From the NCBI RefSeq assembly GCF_008704425.1, contig NZ_CP023696.1, positions 4,814,501-4,878,500 of the forward strand: 64,000 nucleotides of DNA, in the 5' to 3' direction. Both the position numbers and the translations under genes were made by a program. Below the pieces are notes generated by a model. It did not search any database. It had not been told where the DNA came from and was given only the letters and a program-made list of their open reading frames with translations. This document shows, one piece after another, positions 1-11,270 of the stretch. This DNA is from Streptomyces fradiae ATCC 10745 = DSM 40063. GTDB taxonomy: Bacteria; Actinomycetota; Actinomycetes; Streptomycetales; Streptomycetaceae. How positions within the stretch are numbered: position 1 is the stretch's first letter; every line of letters starts with the position of its first letter.

Positions 1-308
1 GGGTGCGTCCAGCGCGTCCCGTCGGGCGCCATCACCACCACGAACGTCACCCCGTGCTCGCCGGTGAGGGCGTCGGCGTACGGCTGGAGGGCGGCCGTCG
101 GGTTGTCGGAGCGGGCGGCGGCGACGACCGAGGGGGAGCGGGCCACGGCCGTCGCGGTGGCCGTGGCCTGCCGGCGCGCGGTCTCCTCCGCCTCGGCGCG
201 GTCGGTGACGTACGCGAAGGCCGCGCAGCCGGCCACGACGACCGCCACCAGCACCGCCTGCATGGCGAAGAGCTGGCCGGCGAGGCTCCTGGGCCGGGGA
301 AAGCGCAT
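1..308 (-). CDS. Sensor histidine kinase, N-terminal part (CitA/DcuS type), cut by window edge
   Basis: Membrane sensor kinase, of which only the first 102 codons are present. Reading leftward from an ATG at 308 the protein starts MRFPRPRSLAGQLFAMQAVL, a basic N-terminus followed by a long hydrophobic segment (about residues 11-33). An extracytoplasmic helix follows (TDRAEAEETARRQATA), then the beginning of a PAS-like sensor region ending in VTFVVVMAPDGTRWTHP at the window edge. This pattern matches CitA/DcuS-like kinases that sense C4-dicarboxylates or citrate. It is divergent from dctA with about 127 bp between the starts, so it may control that transporter (inference from context). The kinase core lies outside the window. 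Confidence 0.8.
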   Translation of the reverse strand, partial: MRFPRPRSLAGQLFAMQAVLVAVVVAGCAAFAYVTDRAEAEETARRQATATATAVARSPSVVAAARSDNPTAALQPYADALTGEHGVTFVVVMAPDGTRWTH

Positions 309-435
309 GCGGGCCAGTGTGCCCGGCCAGGGTGGCGTGAACGAAACGCACGCAACGGTGACCGGCGTCACAGGGCTGGTGGATAGTCGCGGGGATCCAC
401 AGGGACGTGGACCGATCACTTCCAGGGAGGATGCC

Positions 436-1812
436 GTGGCCGCACGCCGGGAACGCACCCACTATCTCTATCTGGCCGTCATCGCGGCCGTCGTACTCGG
501 CGTCGCGGTGGGCTTCGCCGCGCCGGGGGTGGCGCAGGAGCTCAAGCCGCTGGGCACCGGCTTCGTCAGCCTCATCAAGATGATGATCTCGCCGGTGATC
601 TTCTGCACGATCGTGCTCGGCGTGGGCTCGGTCCGCAAGGCCGCGAAGGTGGGCGCCGTCGGCGGCCTGGCCCTCGGCTACTTCATGGTCATGTCGACCG
701 TGGCGCTCGCCATCGGCCTGGTCGTCGGCAACCTGCTGGAGCCCGGCGCGGGGCTGCGCATCACGGAGGAGACCCGCGCGGCGGGCGGGCAGCAGGCGGA
801 GGGGGCGAGCGAGGGCACCGTCGACTTCCTCCTCGGGATCATCCCCAAGACCCTCGTGTCGGCGTTCACCGAGGGCGAGGTCCTCCAGACGCTGCTGGTC
901 GCGCTGCTCGCGGGCTTCGCGCTCCAGGCGATGGGGAGAGCCGGGGAGCCGGTGCTGCGCGGCATCGGGCACATCCAGCGGCTGGTCTTCCGCATCCTGG
1001 CGATGATCATGTGGGTGGCGCCGGTCGGCGCGTTCGGCGCCATCGCCGCGGTGGTCGGCTCGACCGGTCTGGACGCGCTCAAGTCGCTGGCCGTCATCAT
1101 GCTCGGCTTCTACGCCACCTGCGTCGTCTTCGTCTTCCTCGTCCTGGGCACGCTGCTGCGGCTGGTGGCGGGGGTGAGCGTGTTCGCGCTGTGCAAGTAC
1201 CTGGCGCGGGAGTTCCTGCTCATCCTGTCCACGTCGTCGTCCGAGTCGGCGCTGCCGCGGCTCATCGCGAAGATGGAGCACCTGGGCGTCAGCAAGCCGG
1301 TCGTCGGCATCACCGTGCCGACCGGCTACTCCTTCAACCTGGACGGCACCGCGATCTACCTGACGATGGCGGCGCTCTTCGTGGCCGAGGCGATGGGGCA
1401 GCCGCTGGCGCTGGGCGAGCAGATCTCGCTGCTGGTCTTCATGGTCATCGCGTCGAAGGGCGCGGCGGGCGTCACGGGCGCCGGGCTCGCGACCCTCGCG
1501 GGCGGGCTCCAGTCGCACAAGCCGGCGCTGGTCGACGGCGTGGGCCTGATCGTGGGCATCGACCGGTTCATGAGCGAGGCGCGCGCCCTGACCAACTTCG
1601 CGGGCAACGCGGTCGCGACCGTGCTGATCGGCACCTGGACGAAGGAGATCGACAAGGAGCGGGTGGCGGAGGTCCTCGCCGGCCGGGCGCCCTTCGACGA
1701 GACCACCCTGCTGGACGACGGCCACGGCCCGGCCGCCCCGGACGGGGACGGCGCCGAAGCCTCCGGTACGCCGCACCGGCCCGCCGGCGCGGGCGAGCCG
1801 GCCAGGGTCTGA
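436..1812 (+). CDS. dctA: C4-dicarboxylate transporter DctA
   Basis: Dicarboxylate/cation symporter of the DAACS family, importing succinate, fumarate or malate across the cytoplasmic membrane. The GTG at 436 is chosen because an AGGGAGG ribosome site lies 5 bases upstream; it gives 458 residues, normal for DctA. The sequence shows multiple hydrophobic segments from residue 12, the serine-rich STSSSESALPR hairpin motif, the PTGYSFNLDGTAIY motif and the substrate-site region GIDRFMSEARALTNFAGNAVA. The last 45 or so residues are a hydrophilic Asp/Gly/Ala-rich tail. The divergent sensor kinase on its left supports dicarboxylate-responsive regulation. Confidence 0.93.
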   Translation: MAARRERTHYLYLAVIAAVVLGVAVGFAAPGVAQELKPLGTGFVSLIKMMISPVIFCTIVLGVGSVRKAAKVGAVGGLALGYFMVMSTVALAIGLVVGNLLEPGAGLRITEETRAAGGQQAEGASEGTVDFLLGIIPKTLVSAFTEGEVLQTLLVALLAGFALQAMGRAGEPVLRGIGHIQRLVFRILAMIMWVAPVGAFGAIAAVVGSTGLDALKSLAVIMLGFYATCVVFVFLVLGTLLRLVAGVSVFALCKYLAREFLLILSTSSSESALPRLIAKMEHLGVSKPVVGITVPTGYSFNLDGTAIYLTMAALFVAEAMGQPLALGEQISLLVFMVIASKGAAGVTGAGLATLAGGLQSHKPALVDGVGLIVGIDRFMSEARALTNFAGNAVATVLIGTWTKEIDKERVAEVLAGRAPFDETTLLDDGHGPAAPDGDGAEASGTPHRPAGAGEPARV

Positions 1813-1878
1813 CCGGCCCGGCCCACGCGGGTGCGGGCGCGGCGACCGGAGCGGAACCGGCCTGCCGCGCCCGCGCCT

Positions 1879-1934
1879 GCGTGCCCGTACCCGCGTGCCC
1901 GTACCCGCGTGCCCGTACCCGCGTGCCCGTACCC
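1879..1934. repeat. 14-bp tandem repeat, four exact copies
   Basis: Unit GCGTGCCCGTACCC repeats exactly four times and then decays into related sequence to about 2080. It lies between the stop of dctA (1812) and the stop of the convergent small membrane gene (2090). I see no gene in this 277-base spacer. Confidence 0.9.
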
Positions 1935-2089
1935 GCGCGCCCGTAACCCCCGCGCCCGTACCCCTGAGCCCCGTGCCCCGTGCCGATACCGCCCTGCCCG
2001 GTGCTCCGTGCCGGCACCCGTACCGCCGTGCCCCGCGCCCGCGCCCGTACCGCCGGGCCCGCGCCCGCGCCCGTACCGCCCGCCACGGG

Positions 2090-2404
2090 TCAGCTCGTGC
2101 CGCCGCCCCGCCCGCGCCCGGCCGTGCGCTGGCTCGCCGCGATCAGGAGGACGCCGGCCAGCATGAGCGCGGTGCCGCCCAGGGTCCCCCACTGCCGGAC
2201 GTCGAGGTCGGCGGGCATCAGCCCGAAGGCCGCCTGGCAGCACAGGGCGGCGGCCATCACCACCTGTGCCCAGCCGTACAGCCGTGTGCGGCGGACGGTC
2301 TTCCGGTTCCAGGGGGGCACCCAGCCGCGGGTGATCGCCGCGGTGCCGGACGCGGCGACGAGCAGCGCCGCCAGCCCGACCGCCAGGCCGAGGTAGAGCC
2401 TCAT
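2090..2404 (-). CDS. Small integral membrane protein (about 104 aa), function unknown
   Basis: Starts at an ATG preceded by GGGAGGGG four bases upstream, a strong ribosome site. The protein begins MRLYLGLAVGLAALLVAASG and has three predicted membrane segments: residues 4-26, 45-62 around VVMAAALCCQAAFGLM, and 74-92 around GGTALMLAGVLLIAA. The short tail ends in RTAGRGRGGGTS. Similar three-helix hypothetical proteins are common in Streptomyces, but I do not recognise a named family. It is convergent with dctA and divergent from the HelD-like gene. Confidence 0.7.
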   Translation of the reverse strand: MRLYLGLAVGLAALLVAASGTAAITRGWVPPWNRKTVRRTRLYGWAQVVMAAALCCQAAFGLMPADLDVRQWGTLGGTALMLAGVLLIAASQRTAGRGRGGGTS

Positions 2405-2567
2405 GTCCCCTCCCTGCGGGCCGCGCCCGAGCCCGGCACCGGCGCGATCATGACACCTCCCGTGCCGCACGTCCATGCCCGGACCGGAGGGGCCCCACCG
2501 GAGGCCCCGGACGGCCCGGACCGGACGGGACGGGGGCGCCCGCGCGGCGGGCCGGGGGGCGTACACG

Positions 2568-2602
2568 AAAAAGCCCCGCGCCGCGGAAGTGGCGGGCGGG
2601 GT
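2568..2602 (-). terminator. Hairpin plus T-run reading leftward, upstream of the small membrane gene
   Basis: On the minus strand ACCCCGC and GCGGGGC form a stem around a 16-base loop and are followed directly by TTTTT, a classical intrinsic terminator layout that is rare at this G+C. It lies about 165 bases upstream of the leftward gene starting at 2404, so it could block antisense transcription from the helicase side or act as a leader attenuator. No rightward T-run exists. Confidence 0.5.
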
Positions 2603-2693
2603 CGGAGCACGCGTAGACTGGTGCATTCCGCGTGCGAGCATGCGAAAGTCGCAGCGGAGTCAACAGGCAAAAGGTATCGCGTCGGGAGTGCAA

Positions 2694-4931
2694 TTGTCAA
2701 TCCGGGAGACCGAGGCGCTGCGGGACGAGCAGCGGTTCGTCAGCGGGCTCTACCACCGGCTCGACCGACTGCGCGAGCGGGCCGAGGCGGCCGTGCGCGA
2801 CGCGCTGAGGGACGCCGGGAGCGGGCGGCAGGCGCGGATCGAGCGGGACATCGCCGTCGCCGAGCAGTCCGGGCTGCTCGCCGCGTACGACGCGGGGGAG
2901 CAGGGGCTGTGCTTCGGGCGGCTGGTGTTCCGCGACGGGCGCGACCACCACATCGGGCGCATCGGCGTCCGCGAGGACGACGCCGAGCGCACCCCGCTCG
3001 TGGTCGACTGGCGCGCCGAGATCGCCCGCCCCTTCTATCTGGCGACCGGCCACACCCCCATGGGCCTGAGCCGCCGCCGCCACCTCACCACGAGCGGCCG
3101 CGAGGTCACCGCGCTGCACGACGAGATCCTCGACCTGAGCGACCCGACCCGCAGCGGCCACGAGGGCCGCGACGCCGACGAGGTGCTGCTCGCCGCGCTC
3201 GACACCGCCCGCACGGGCCGCATGGGCGACATCGTGCGGACCGTCCAGGCCGAGCAGGACCGCGTCATCCGCGCACCGCACCAGGGCGTCCTCGTCGTGG
3301 AGGGCGGACCCGGCACCGGCAAGACCGCCGTCGCCCTGCACCGCGCCGCCTACCTGCTGTACGCGCAGCGCGAGCTGCTGGCCCGCCGCGCGGTCCTGGT
3401 CGTCGGGCCCAACGCGGCGTTCCTGCGCTACATCGGGGACGTGCTGCCCAGCCTCGGCGAGACCGGGGTCCTCCTCGCCACCCCCGGCGAGCTGTTCCCC
3501 GGCGTCCGCGCGACGGGCGCCGACACCCCGGAGGCCGCCGAGATCAAGGGCCGGGCCGCCATGGCCGGCGTGCTGGCCGCCTACGTCCGCGACCAGCAGA
3601 CCGTGCCGCCCACCGGCGCGCCGCTGGAGGTCCCCCACGAGGACTACGGCACGCTGCTCATCGACCGGGACACCGCCGAGGACGCCCGCTGGGACGCCCG
3701 CGGCACCGGCCTGCCGCACAACCTCGCCCGCCCCCGCTTCGCCACCCGGATCGTCGACGCGCTCACCGCCCAGCTCGCGGACCGGCTCGGCGCCGACCCC
3801 TACGGGGGCCCGAACCTCCTCGACGCCTCCGACATCGCCCAGATCGGCAAGGAGGTCGCCGCCAGCGACGAGGTGCACGCCGCCATCGACGAGCTGTGGC
3901 CCGTGCTCAGCCCGCAGCGCCTGGTCGAACGGTTCCTGGAGGATCCCCACGGCTACCTCCCCGACGGCGAGGCCGAGTTCCTGCGCCGCGAGCCCGGCGC
4001 CCCCTGGACCCCCGCCGACGTGCCGCTCCTCGACGAGGCGGCCGAACTGCTCGGCGAGGACGACTCCGCCGCCCGCGCGGCGGCCGCCCGCGAGCGCGCC
4101 CGCCGCGTCGCCTACGCGCAGGGCGTCCTCGACGTGTCGTACGCCTCGCGGACCTACGAGTTCGAGGACGAGGAGTCGGAGGTGCTGGCCGCGCACGACG
4201 TCATCGACGCCGAGCGGTTCGCCGAGCGCCACGAGGAGGACGACCACCGCACCGCCGCCGAACGGGCCGCGGCCGACCGCACCTGGGCGTTCGGCCACAT
4301 CATCGTGGACGAGGCGCAGGAGCTGTCCGCGATGGCCTGGCGGCTGCTGATGCGCCGCGTCCCGACCCGCTCCATGACCCTGGTCGGCGACCCCGCCCAG
4401 ACCGGCGACCCGGCCGCCTGCGGCTCCTGGCGGGAGATCCTCGGCCCGTACGTCGGGGACCGCTACGAGCACGTCACGCTCGGCGTGAACTACCGCACCC
4501 CCGCGGAGATCATGGAGGTCGCCGCCGCCGTGCGGCGCGCCGAGGAGCCGGACTTCCGCCCGCCCCGCTCGGTGCGCTCCACCGGCGTGGCGCCCTGGGA
4601 GACCGTCACGGACGACCTGCCGGGCGCCGTCGCGCGGGCCGTCGCCCGCGAGGCGCGCGCCGAGGGGCGGCTCGCCGTCATCGCGCCCGCCGCCCACCAT
4701 CCGGGACTGGCCGCCGCCCTCCCCGAGGCGGCGCACGGCCCCAACCCGGACCTGACCCGGCCGGTCGTCCTGCTCGACCCCCGGCAGGCGAAGGGCCTGG
4801 AGTTCGACACGGTGATCGTCGCGGACCCCGACGGCGTCCGCGCCGCCGGGCCGCACGGCGTCAACGACCTGTACGTGGCGCTGACCCGCGCGACCCAGCG
4901 GCTGGGCACCGTACGGCTCAGGCCGGCCTGA
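2694..4931 (+). CDS. HelD-family RNA polymerase-recycling ATPase (UvrD/Rep-like superfamily 1)
   Basis: Cytoplasmic ATPase of the actinobacterial HelD class, known to bind RNA polymerase and release stalled complexes; relatives (HelR) protect against rifamycins. Features are an N-terminal coiled-coil arm (DEQRFVSGLYHRLDRLRERAEAAV), Walker A GGPGTGKTAVALHR near residue 205, Walker B IIVDEAQELSAMAW near 537, GVNYRTPAEIM (motif IV-like) and VALTRATQRLG (motif VI). The TTG at 2694 has GGGAG at a good distance and gives 745 residues. Alternatives are GTG 2688 and ATG 2640. A -10-like TAGACT sits at 2614-2619. I looked for the palindromic rifamycin-associated element upstream and did not find it. 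The 3' end overlaps glgB by 14 bases, tail to tail. Confidence 0.85.
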   Translation: MSIRETEALRDEQRFVSGLYHRLDRLRERAEAAVRDALRDAGSGRQARIERDIAVAEQSGLLAAYDAGEQGLCFGRLVFRDGRDHHIGRIGVREDDAERTPLVVDWRAEIARPFYLATGHTPMGLSRRRHLTTSGREVTALHDEILDLSDPTRSGHEGRDADEVLLAALDTARTGRMGDIVRTVQAEQDRVIRAPHQGVLVVEGGPGTGKTAVALHRAAYLLYAQRELLARRAVLVVGPNAAFLRYIGDVLPSLGETGVLLATPGELFPGVRATGADTPEAAEIKGRAAMAGVLAAYVRDQQTVPPTGAPLEVPHEDYGTLLIDRDTAEDARWDARGTGLPHNLARPRFATRIVDALTAQLADRLGADPYGGPNLLDASDIAQIGKEVAASDEVHAAIDELWPVLSPQRLVERFLEDPHGYLPDGEAEFLRREPGAPWTPADVPLLDEAAELLGEDDSAARAAAARERARRVAYAQGVLDVSYASRTYEFEDEESEVLAAHDVIDAERFAERHEEDDHRTAAERAAADRTWAFGHIIVDEAQELSAMAWRLLMRRVPTRSMTLVGDPAQTGDPAACGSWREILGPYVGDRYEHVTLGVNYRTPAEIMEVAAAVRRAEEPDFRPPRSVRSTGVAPWETVTDDLPGAVARAVAREARAEGRLAVIAPAAHHPGLAAALPEAAHGPNPDLTRPVVLLDPRQAKGLEFDTVIVADPDGVRAAGPHGVNDLYVALTRATQRLGTVRLRPA

Positions 4932-7425
4932 GCCAGACCGTCGCCAGCGGCGGCAGCGTCATGCGGACGCCGTCCGGCCCGCGCGTGAGCGCCCCGGCGT
5001 TGCGCACGCCGCCGCCGCCGTACCGGACGGCGTCCGTGTTGAGGACCTCCGCCCACGCCGGTACGGACTGGGGGGTCCACAGCCGGTAGTCGTGCCGCAC
5101 CACGGGCGAGAAGTTGCTCACCGCCAGCAGCGGGGCGCCGTGCGCGTCGTACCGCAGGAACGCGAACACGTTGTCGTCGGCGGCGTCGCCCAGCGCCCAC
5201 TGGAAGCCCTCGGGGACCGTGTCCCGCTCCCACAGCGCCGGCGTCGCCGCGTACACCGCGTTCAGGTCCCGCACCAGGTCCCGCACGCCCCGGTGGTCGC
5301 CCGCCGAGTGGTAGTCGTCGGCCAGCAGCCACCACTCGGGCCCGTCCGTGTGCGACCACTCGGCGCCCTGCGCGAACTCCTGCCCCATGAAGAGGAGCTG
5401 CTTGCCGGGGTGGGCCCACATGAAGCCCAGGTACGCGCGGTGGTTGGCGCGCCGCTGCCACCAGTCGCCCGGCATCTTCGACACCAGCGCCTGCTTGCCG
5501 TGCACCACCTCGTCGTGGGAGATCGGCAGCACGTAGTTCTCGCTGTAGGCGTACACCATCGAGAAGGTCATCTCGTTGTGGTGGTACTTGCGGTGCACCG
5601 GCTCCTTGGAGACGTACACCAGCGAGTCGTGCATCCAGCCCATGTTCCACTTCAGCCCGAAGCCGAGGCCGCCCTGGTCGGTGGGGCGGGTCACGCCCTC
5701 CCAGGCCGTGGACTCCTCCGCGACCGTCACCACGCCGGGGCAGCGCCGGTACACGGTCGCGTTCATCTCCTGGAGGAAGCGGACCGCGTCGAAGTTCTCC
5801 CGCCCGCCGTGCTCGTTGGGCGCCCACTCGCCGTACTCGCGGGAGTAGTCCAGGTAGAGCATCGAGGCGACCGCGTCCACCCGCAGCCCGTCGATGTGGA
5901 ACTCCTGGCACCAGTAGACGGCGTTCGCCACGAGGAAGTTGCGCACCTCCGTGCGGCCGTAGTCGAACTCCAGCGTCCCCCAGTCCGGGTGCTCGGCGCG
6001 GCGCGGGTCGGGGTGCTCGTACAGCGGCGTGCCGTCGAAGCGGGCGAGCGCCCAGTCGTCCTTCGGGAAGTGCGCGGGCACCCAGTCGACGAGGACGCCG
6101 ATGCCCTCCTGGTGCAGCCGGTCCACCAGGTGCTTGAAGTCGTCCGGGGTGCCCAGCCGGGCCGTGGGCGCGTAGTACGAGGTGACCTGGTAGCCCCACG
6201 ACGGGCTGTACGGGTGCTCGGCGACCGGCATCAGCTCCACGTGGGTGAAGCCGAGGTCCTTCACGTACGCGGGCAGCACCTCGGCGAGCTCGCGGTACGA
6301 CAGCCCCGGCCGCCAGGACGGCAGGTGCACCTCGTACACGGAGAACGGCGCCTCGTGCACCGGTCGCTCGCCCCGGCGGGCCATCCACGCGGCGTCCCCC
6401 CACGTGTGGTGCGAGGCGGTGACCACCGAGGCGGTCTCGGGCGGGCACTGGGTGCGGCGGGCCATCGGGTCGGCGCGCAGCGCGTGGTGCCCGTCCGGGC
6501 CGACCACCTCGAACTTGTAGAGCGTGCCCTCGCCGATGCCCGGCACGAACAGCTCCCACACGCCGCTCGCGCCGAGCGACCGCATCGGCAGTCCGGTGCC
6601 GTCCCAGAACGTCCAGTCCCCGGCGAGCCGCACCCCGCGCGCGTTGGGCGCCCACACGGTGAAGCGCGTGCCCGCCACGCCCTGATGGGTCATCACCCGG
6701 GCGCCGAGCGCCGTCCACAGCTCCTCGTGGCGGCCCTCCCGGATCAGGTGCAGGTCCAGCTCGCCCAGCGCGGGCAGGAACCGGTACGGGTCGTGGACCT
6801 CCAGCTCGGCGCCGTCGTACGAGACGAGCAGCCGGTAGCCCTCCGGCACGGCCGGAAGCGGCAGGACGCCGGAGAACAGGCCGTCGCCGTCGTCGCGCAG
6901 CGGGTGCCGCGCCCCGTCGGCGAGGACCACCGCGACCGCCCGCGCCTGCGGGCGCAGCGCCCGGAACGCCACCCCGCCGGGCACCTGGTGCGCGCCCAGC
7001 AGCCCGTGCGGGTCGTGGTGCTCCCCGGCGAGAAGCCGGGCCCGGTCGGCCCCCTCCAGGGCGGCCGGCCCCGGCACCCGGTCGGCCCCCTCGCGGGGCC
7101 GGGGCGGCGCGGCGGCGGCCGGGGCCCCGGAGCGGGCGGCGGCCGGGGCGGATCCGGCCGGGGCGGATCCGGTGCCGCCGGCCGCCATGGCCGCGCGGCC
7201 GGTCCGTGCGGCGGCGGTCCGTGCGGCGGCGGTCCCGTCCGCGGTGGCCGCGGCGGCCGGGGCGGCCGGGGTGTCCGCGCCGGCCACGGGGCGCGCGGGG
7301 GCCTCGGGGGCGGCCGGGACCGGCGGGGACGCGGGGGCCGGGGCCGGCGTGGGGGCGTCCAGGGTGGTGGCGACCGGCTGGGCGGTCCTCGTGGGCGGTT
7401 TGCGGGTCGGACGGCGGGGGGTCAC
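4918..7425 (-). CDS. glgB: 1,4-alpha-glucan branching enzyme GlgB
   Basis: Introduces alpha-1,6 branches into alpha-glucan (GH13) and is the last step of the GlgE pathway encoded upstream on the same strand. The GTG start has GAGGAGGA about 9 bases before it. Residues 1 to about 120 are an Ala/Pro/Thr-rich low-complexity extension. Next come an N-terminal beta-sandwich (LLAGEHHDPHGLLGAH), a CBM48 domain and the catalytic barrel. Catalytic residues are visible in GLRVDAVASML (nucleophile Asp, about 516), VTVAEESTAW (acid Glu, about 565) and LPISHDEVVHGK (Asp, about 638). At 835 residues it is longer than the usual 730-780 because of the N-terminal tail. Confidence 0.95.
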   Translation of the reverse strand: MTPRRPTRKPPTRTAQPVATTLDAPTPAPAPASPPVPAAPEAPARPVAGADTPAAPAAAATADGTAAARTAAARTGRAAMAAGGTGSAPAGSAPAAARSGAPAAAAPPRPREGADRVPGPAALEGADRARLLAGEHHDPHGLLGAHQVPGGVAFRALRPQARAVAVVLADGARHPLRDDGDGLFSGVLPLPAVPEGYRLLVSYDGAELEVHDPYRFLPALGELDLHLIREGRHEELWTALGARVMTHQGVAGTRFTVWAPNARGVRLAGDWTFWDGTGLPMRSLGASGVWELFVPGIGEGTLYKFEVVGPDGHHALRADPMARRTQCPPETASVVTASHHTWGDAAWMARRGERPVHEAPFSVYEVHLPSWRPGLSYRELAEVLPAYVKDLGFTHVELMPVAEHPYSPSWGYQVTSYYAPTARLGTPDDFKHLVDRLHQEGIGVLVDWVPAHFPKDDWALARFDGTPLYEHPDPRRAEHPDWGTLEFDYGRTEVRNFLVANAVYWCQEFHIDGLRVDAVASMLYLDYSREYGEWAPNEHGGRENFDAVRFLQEMNATVYRRCPGVVTVAEESTAWEGVTRPTDQGGLGFGLKWNMGWMHDSLVYVSKEPVHRKYHHNEMTFSMVYAYSENYVLPISHDEVVHGKQALVSKMPGDWWQRRANHRAYLGFMWAHPGKQLLFMGQEFAQGAEWSHTDGPEWWLLADDYHSAGDHRGVRDLVRDLNAVYAATPALWERDTVPEGFQWALGDAADDNVFAFLRYDAHGAPLLAVSNFSPVVRHDYRLWTPQSVPAWAEVLNTDAVRYGGGGVRNAGALTRGPDGVRMTLPPLATVWLRPA

Positions 7426-7483
7426 GGGGGTGTGTCCTCCTCGGAGGGGTGGGTGAGCAGGGGTGGACGGGCCGGGGACCGGA

Positions 7484-8932
7484 TCAGGGCAGACGGTCGG
7501 GGGAGTAGCGGGTGCGGCCGGTCAGCGCCCGCCCGGCGACCGGCGGCAGCGGTGCCACGCCCGGGGGCGCGGCGAGCCGTTCCACGGCCGCCATCGGCAC
7601 GCGCAGCCAGTCGGGGCGGTGCCGGGCCTCGTAGACGACCTCGTACACCGCCTTGTCCGTCTCGTACGCGCGCAGCAGCGCGGCCTCGGCGCGCGGGTCG
7701 CGGCCGGACGCCTCCGCGTACCCGGCGCAGTACGCCTCGCGGCAGCGCTCCGCCCAGCGCGGGTCCAGCGGGTGGTGGGAGTGGGCCGCGTAGTCGAAGG
7801 AGCGCAGCATCCCGGCGACGTCCCGCACCGGCGGCTGCGGGCGGCGCCGCTCGGCGAGCGGCTTCGTGGGCTCCCCCTCGAAGTCGATCACCGACCACTC
7901 GCCGTCCGCGCTGCGCAGCGCCTGTCCCAGGTGCAGGTCGCCGTGGACCCGCTGGGCGCGCCACGTGCCGCCGTTCTCGGCGAGCGCGGCCACCGTCTCG
8001 AAGGCGGCCCGCAGGCCGGGGACGTACGGCATGAGCGCGGGCACCGCCTGGGTGGCGGCGTCCAGGCGGCGGCTCATCGCCACCGCCAGCTCGCGGGCCT
8101 GCCGCCGGGCGAGCCGCACCGTCGGCAGCGCCTCCGCCAGGGCCGTGTGGACCTCGGCGGTGGCCCGGCCCAGCGCGTGCGCCTCCGGGACGAAGTCCCG
8201 CCCCGCCGCCAGCGCCTCCAGGGCGAGCTGCCAGCCGTCCTGCGAACCGCGCAGGTACGGCTGGAGCACGCCGAGGGTGGCGCCGTCCGGGCCGGAGCCC
8301 GCCTCGTACCAGGCGACGGGCGCGGGGACCCGCGCGCAGCCGGCGCGGGCGAGGGCGAGCGGCAGTTCCAGGTCCGGGTTGGCGCCCGGGTGGATCCGCC
8401 GGAAGATCTTCAGGATGTAGGCGTCGCCGTAGACGAGCGACGTGTTCGACTGCTCGGCGTCCAGCACGCGCGGGGGCAGTCCGTCGGGGATGGCCACCGT
8501 CCGGTGGAAGCGCAGCGGGCCGATCGTGCCGGGCGACCGCAGCCGCTCCAGGAGCAGCGCCGCGAGCCGCGGGTCCTGGAGCGCCTCGTACACGGTGCGT
8601 CCCGCCAGCGGCCCCCCGGTGACGCGCCCGATCAGGGCGGGGGCCAGCCGGGGCGGAAGCGCGTCGCACACGCCCAGCAGGAGCTGGTAGCAGTCGCCGG
8701 GCGAGGCCGACGCGGTCAGGCCGGGCTGCTGGACGCGGACGAGCAGATGGAGCAGTCCGGGTCCGGCGGGGCCGGGCGGGAGCAGTTCGGTGGCCGACAC
8801 GAGGGCGAAGCCGGTGACCGGCTTGCCCTTCCCGGCGAACCACCGTCTGCGCGGCAGCCATGCGAGGAGCAGTGGCGCCAGTGACGGCAGGAGGGCGACG
8901 GGTGCCCGGGCGGTGGATGCGGTCTCCGACAT
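7484..8932 (-). CDS. pep2: Maltokinase Pep2/Mak
   Basis: Phosphorylates maltose with ATP to alpha-maltose-1-phosphate, the donor for GlgE; in relatives it works in complex with TreS. The 482-residue protein has the N-terminal cap typical of maltokinases (LPRRRWFAGKGKPVTGFALVSA) and an aminoglycoside-phosphotransferase-like core. The catalytic loop is VHGDLHLGQ (about residue 332) and the metal-binding motif is VIDFEGEPTKPLAERR. It starts at an ATG with AAAGGA upstream. It ends 58 bases before glgB, so the two are probably co-transcribed. A 217-base gap to treS and a TATAAG box at 9042-9047 suggest an additional promoter. Confidence 0.93.
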   Translation of the reverse strand: MSETASTARAPVALLPSLAPLLLAWLPRRRWFAGKGKPVTGFALVSATELLPPGPAGPGLLHLLVRVQQPGLTASASPGDCYQLLLGVCDALPPRLAPALIGRVTGGPLAGRTVYEALQDPRLAALLLERLRSPGTIGPLRFHRTVAIPDGLPPRVLDAEQSNTSLVYGDAYILKIFRRIHPGANPDLELPLALARAGCARVPAPVAWYEAGSGPDGATLGVLQPYLRGSQDGWQLALEALAAGRDFVPEAHALGRATAEVHTALAEALPTVRLARRQARELAVAMSRRLDAATQAVPALMPYVPGLRAAFETVAALAENGGTWRAQRVHGDLHLGQALRSADGEWSVIDFEGEPTKPLAERRRPQPPVRDVAGMLRSFDYAAHSHHPLDPRWAERCREAYCAGYAEASGRDPRAEAALLRAYETDKAVYEVVYEARHRPDWLRVPMAAVERLAAPPGVAPLPPVAGRALTGRTRYSPDRLP

Positions 8933-9041
8933 GGCAGCGCGTCCTTTCCCCGGGTACTACAGAATGCACGGAACGTGCAGAGTGTCCCGGAATGCGGCGT
9001 GGGCTGTCCGGCTGTGCGGGACGTGTCGGGCGGGGATGGTC

Positions 9042-9047
9042 CTTATA
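9042..9047 (-). promoter_or_regulatory. -10 box for pep2-glgB
   Basis: Minus-strand TATAAG in an unusually A/T-containing stretch, 110 bases upstream of the pep2 start. A recognisable -35 was not seen, so this is a candidate only. Confidence 0.4.
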
Positions 9048-9149
9048 GACCCGAATCGACGTATGACGGGGACAGTGCCCAGGGCGGAGCGAGGGAAACG
9101 CCCCGCCCTGTCGTACGGGTGTGCGGATGTGCGGTGGGGTGACGCGCCG

Positions 9150-11266
<2,117 letters not shown>

Positions 11267-11270
<4 letters not shown>

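Noticed and set aside
2405..2693. Rifamycin-associated element upstream of the HelD-like gene
   Set aside because: I looked for the palindrome of the GGGGCTTGC...GCAAGCCCC type and found only a GC hairpin with a T-run on the other strand.
1895..5089. A 1064-codon plus-strand frame over the HelD-like region
   Set aside because: It is Arg/Pro/Ala low complexity and out of frame with the ATPase motifs. It is a high-GC shadow.
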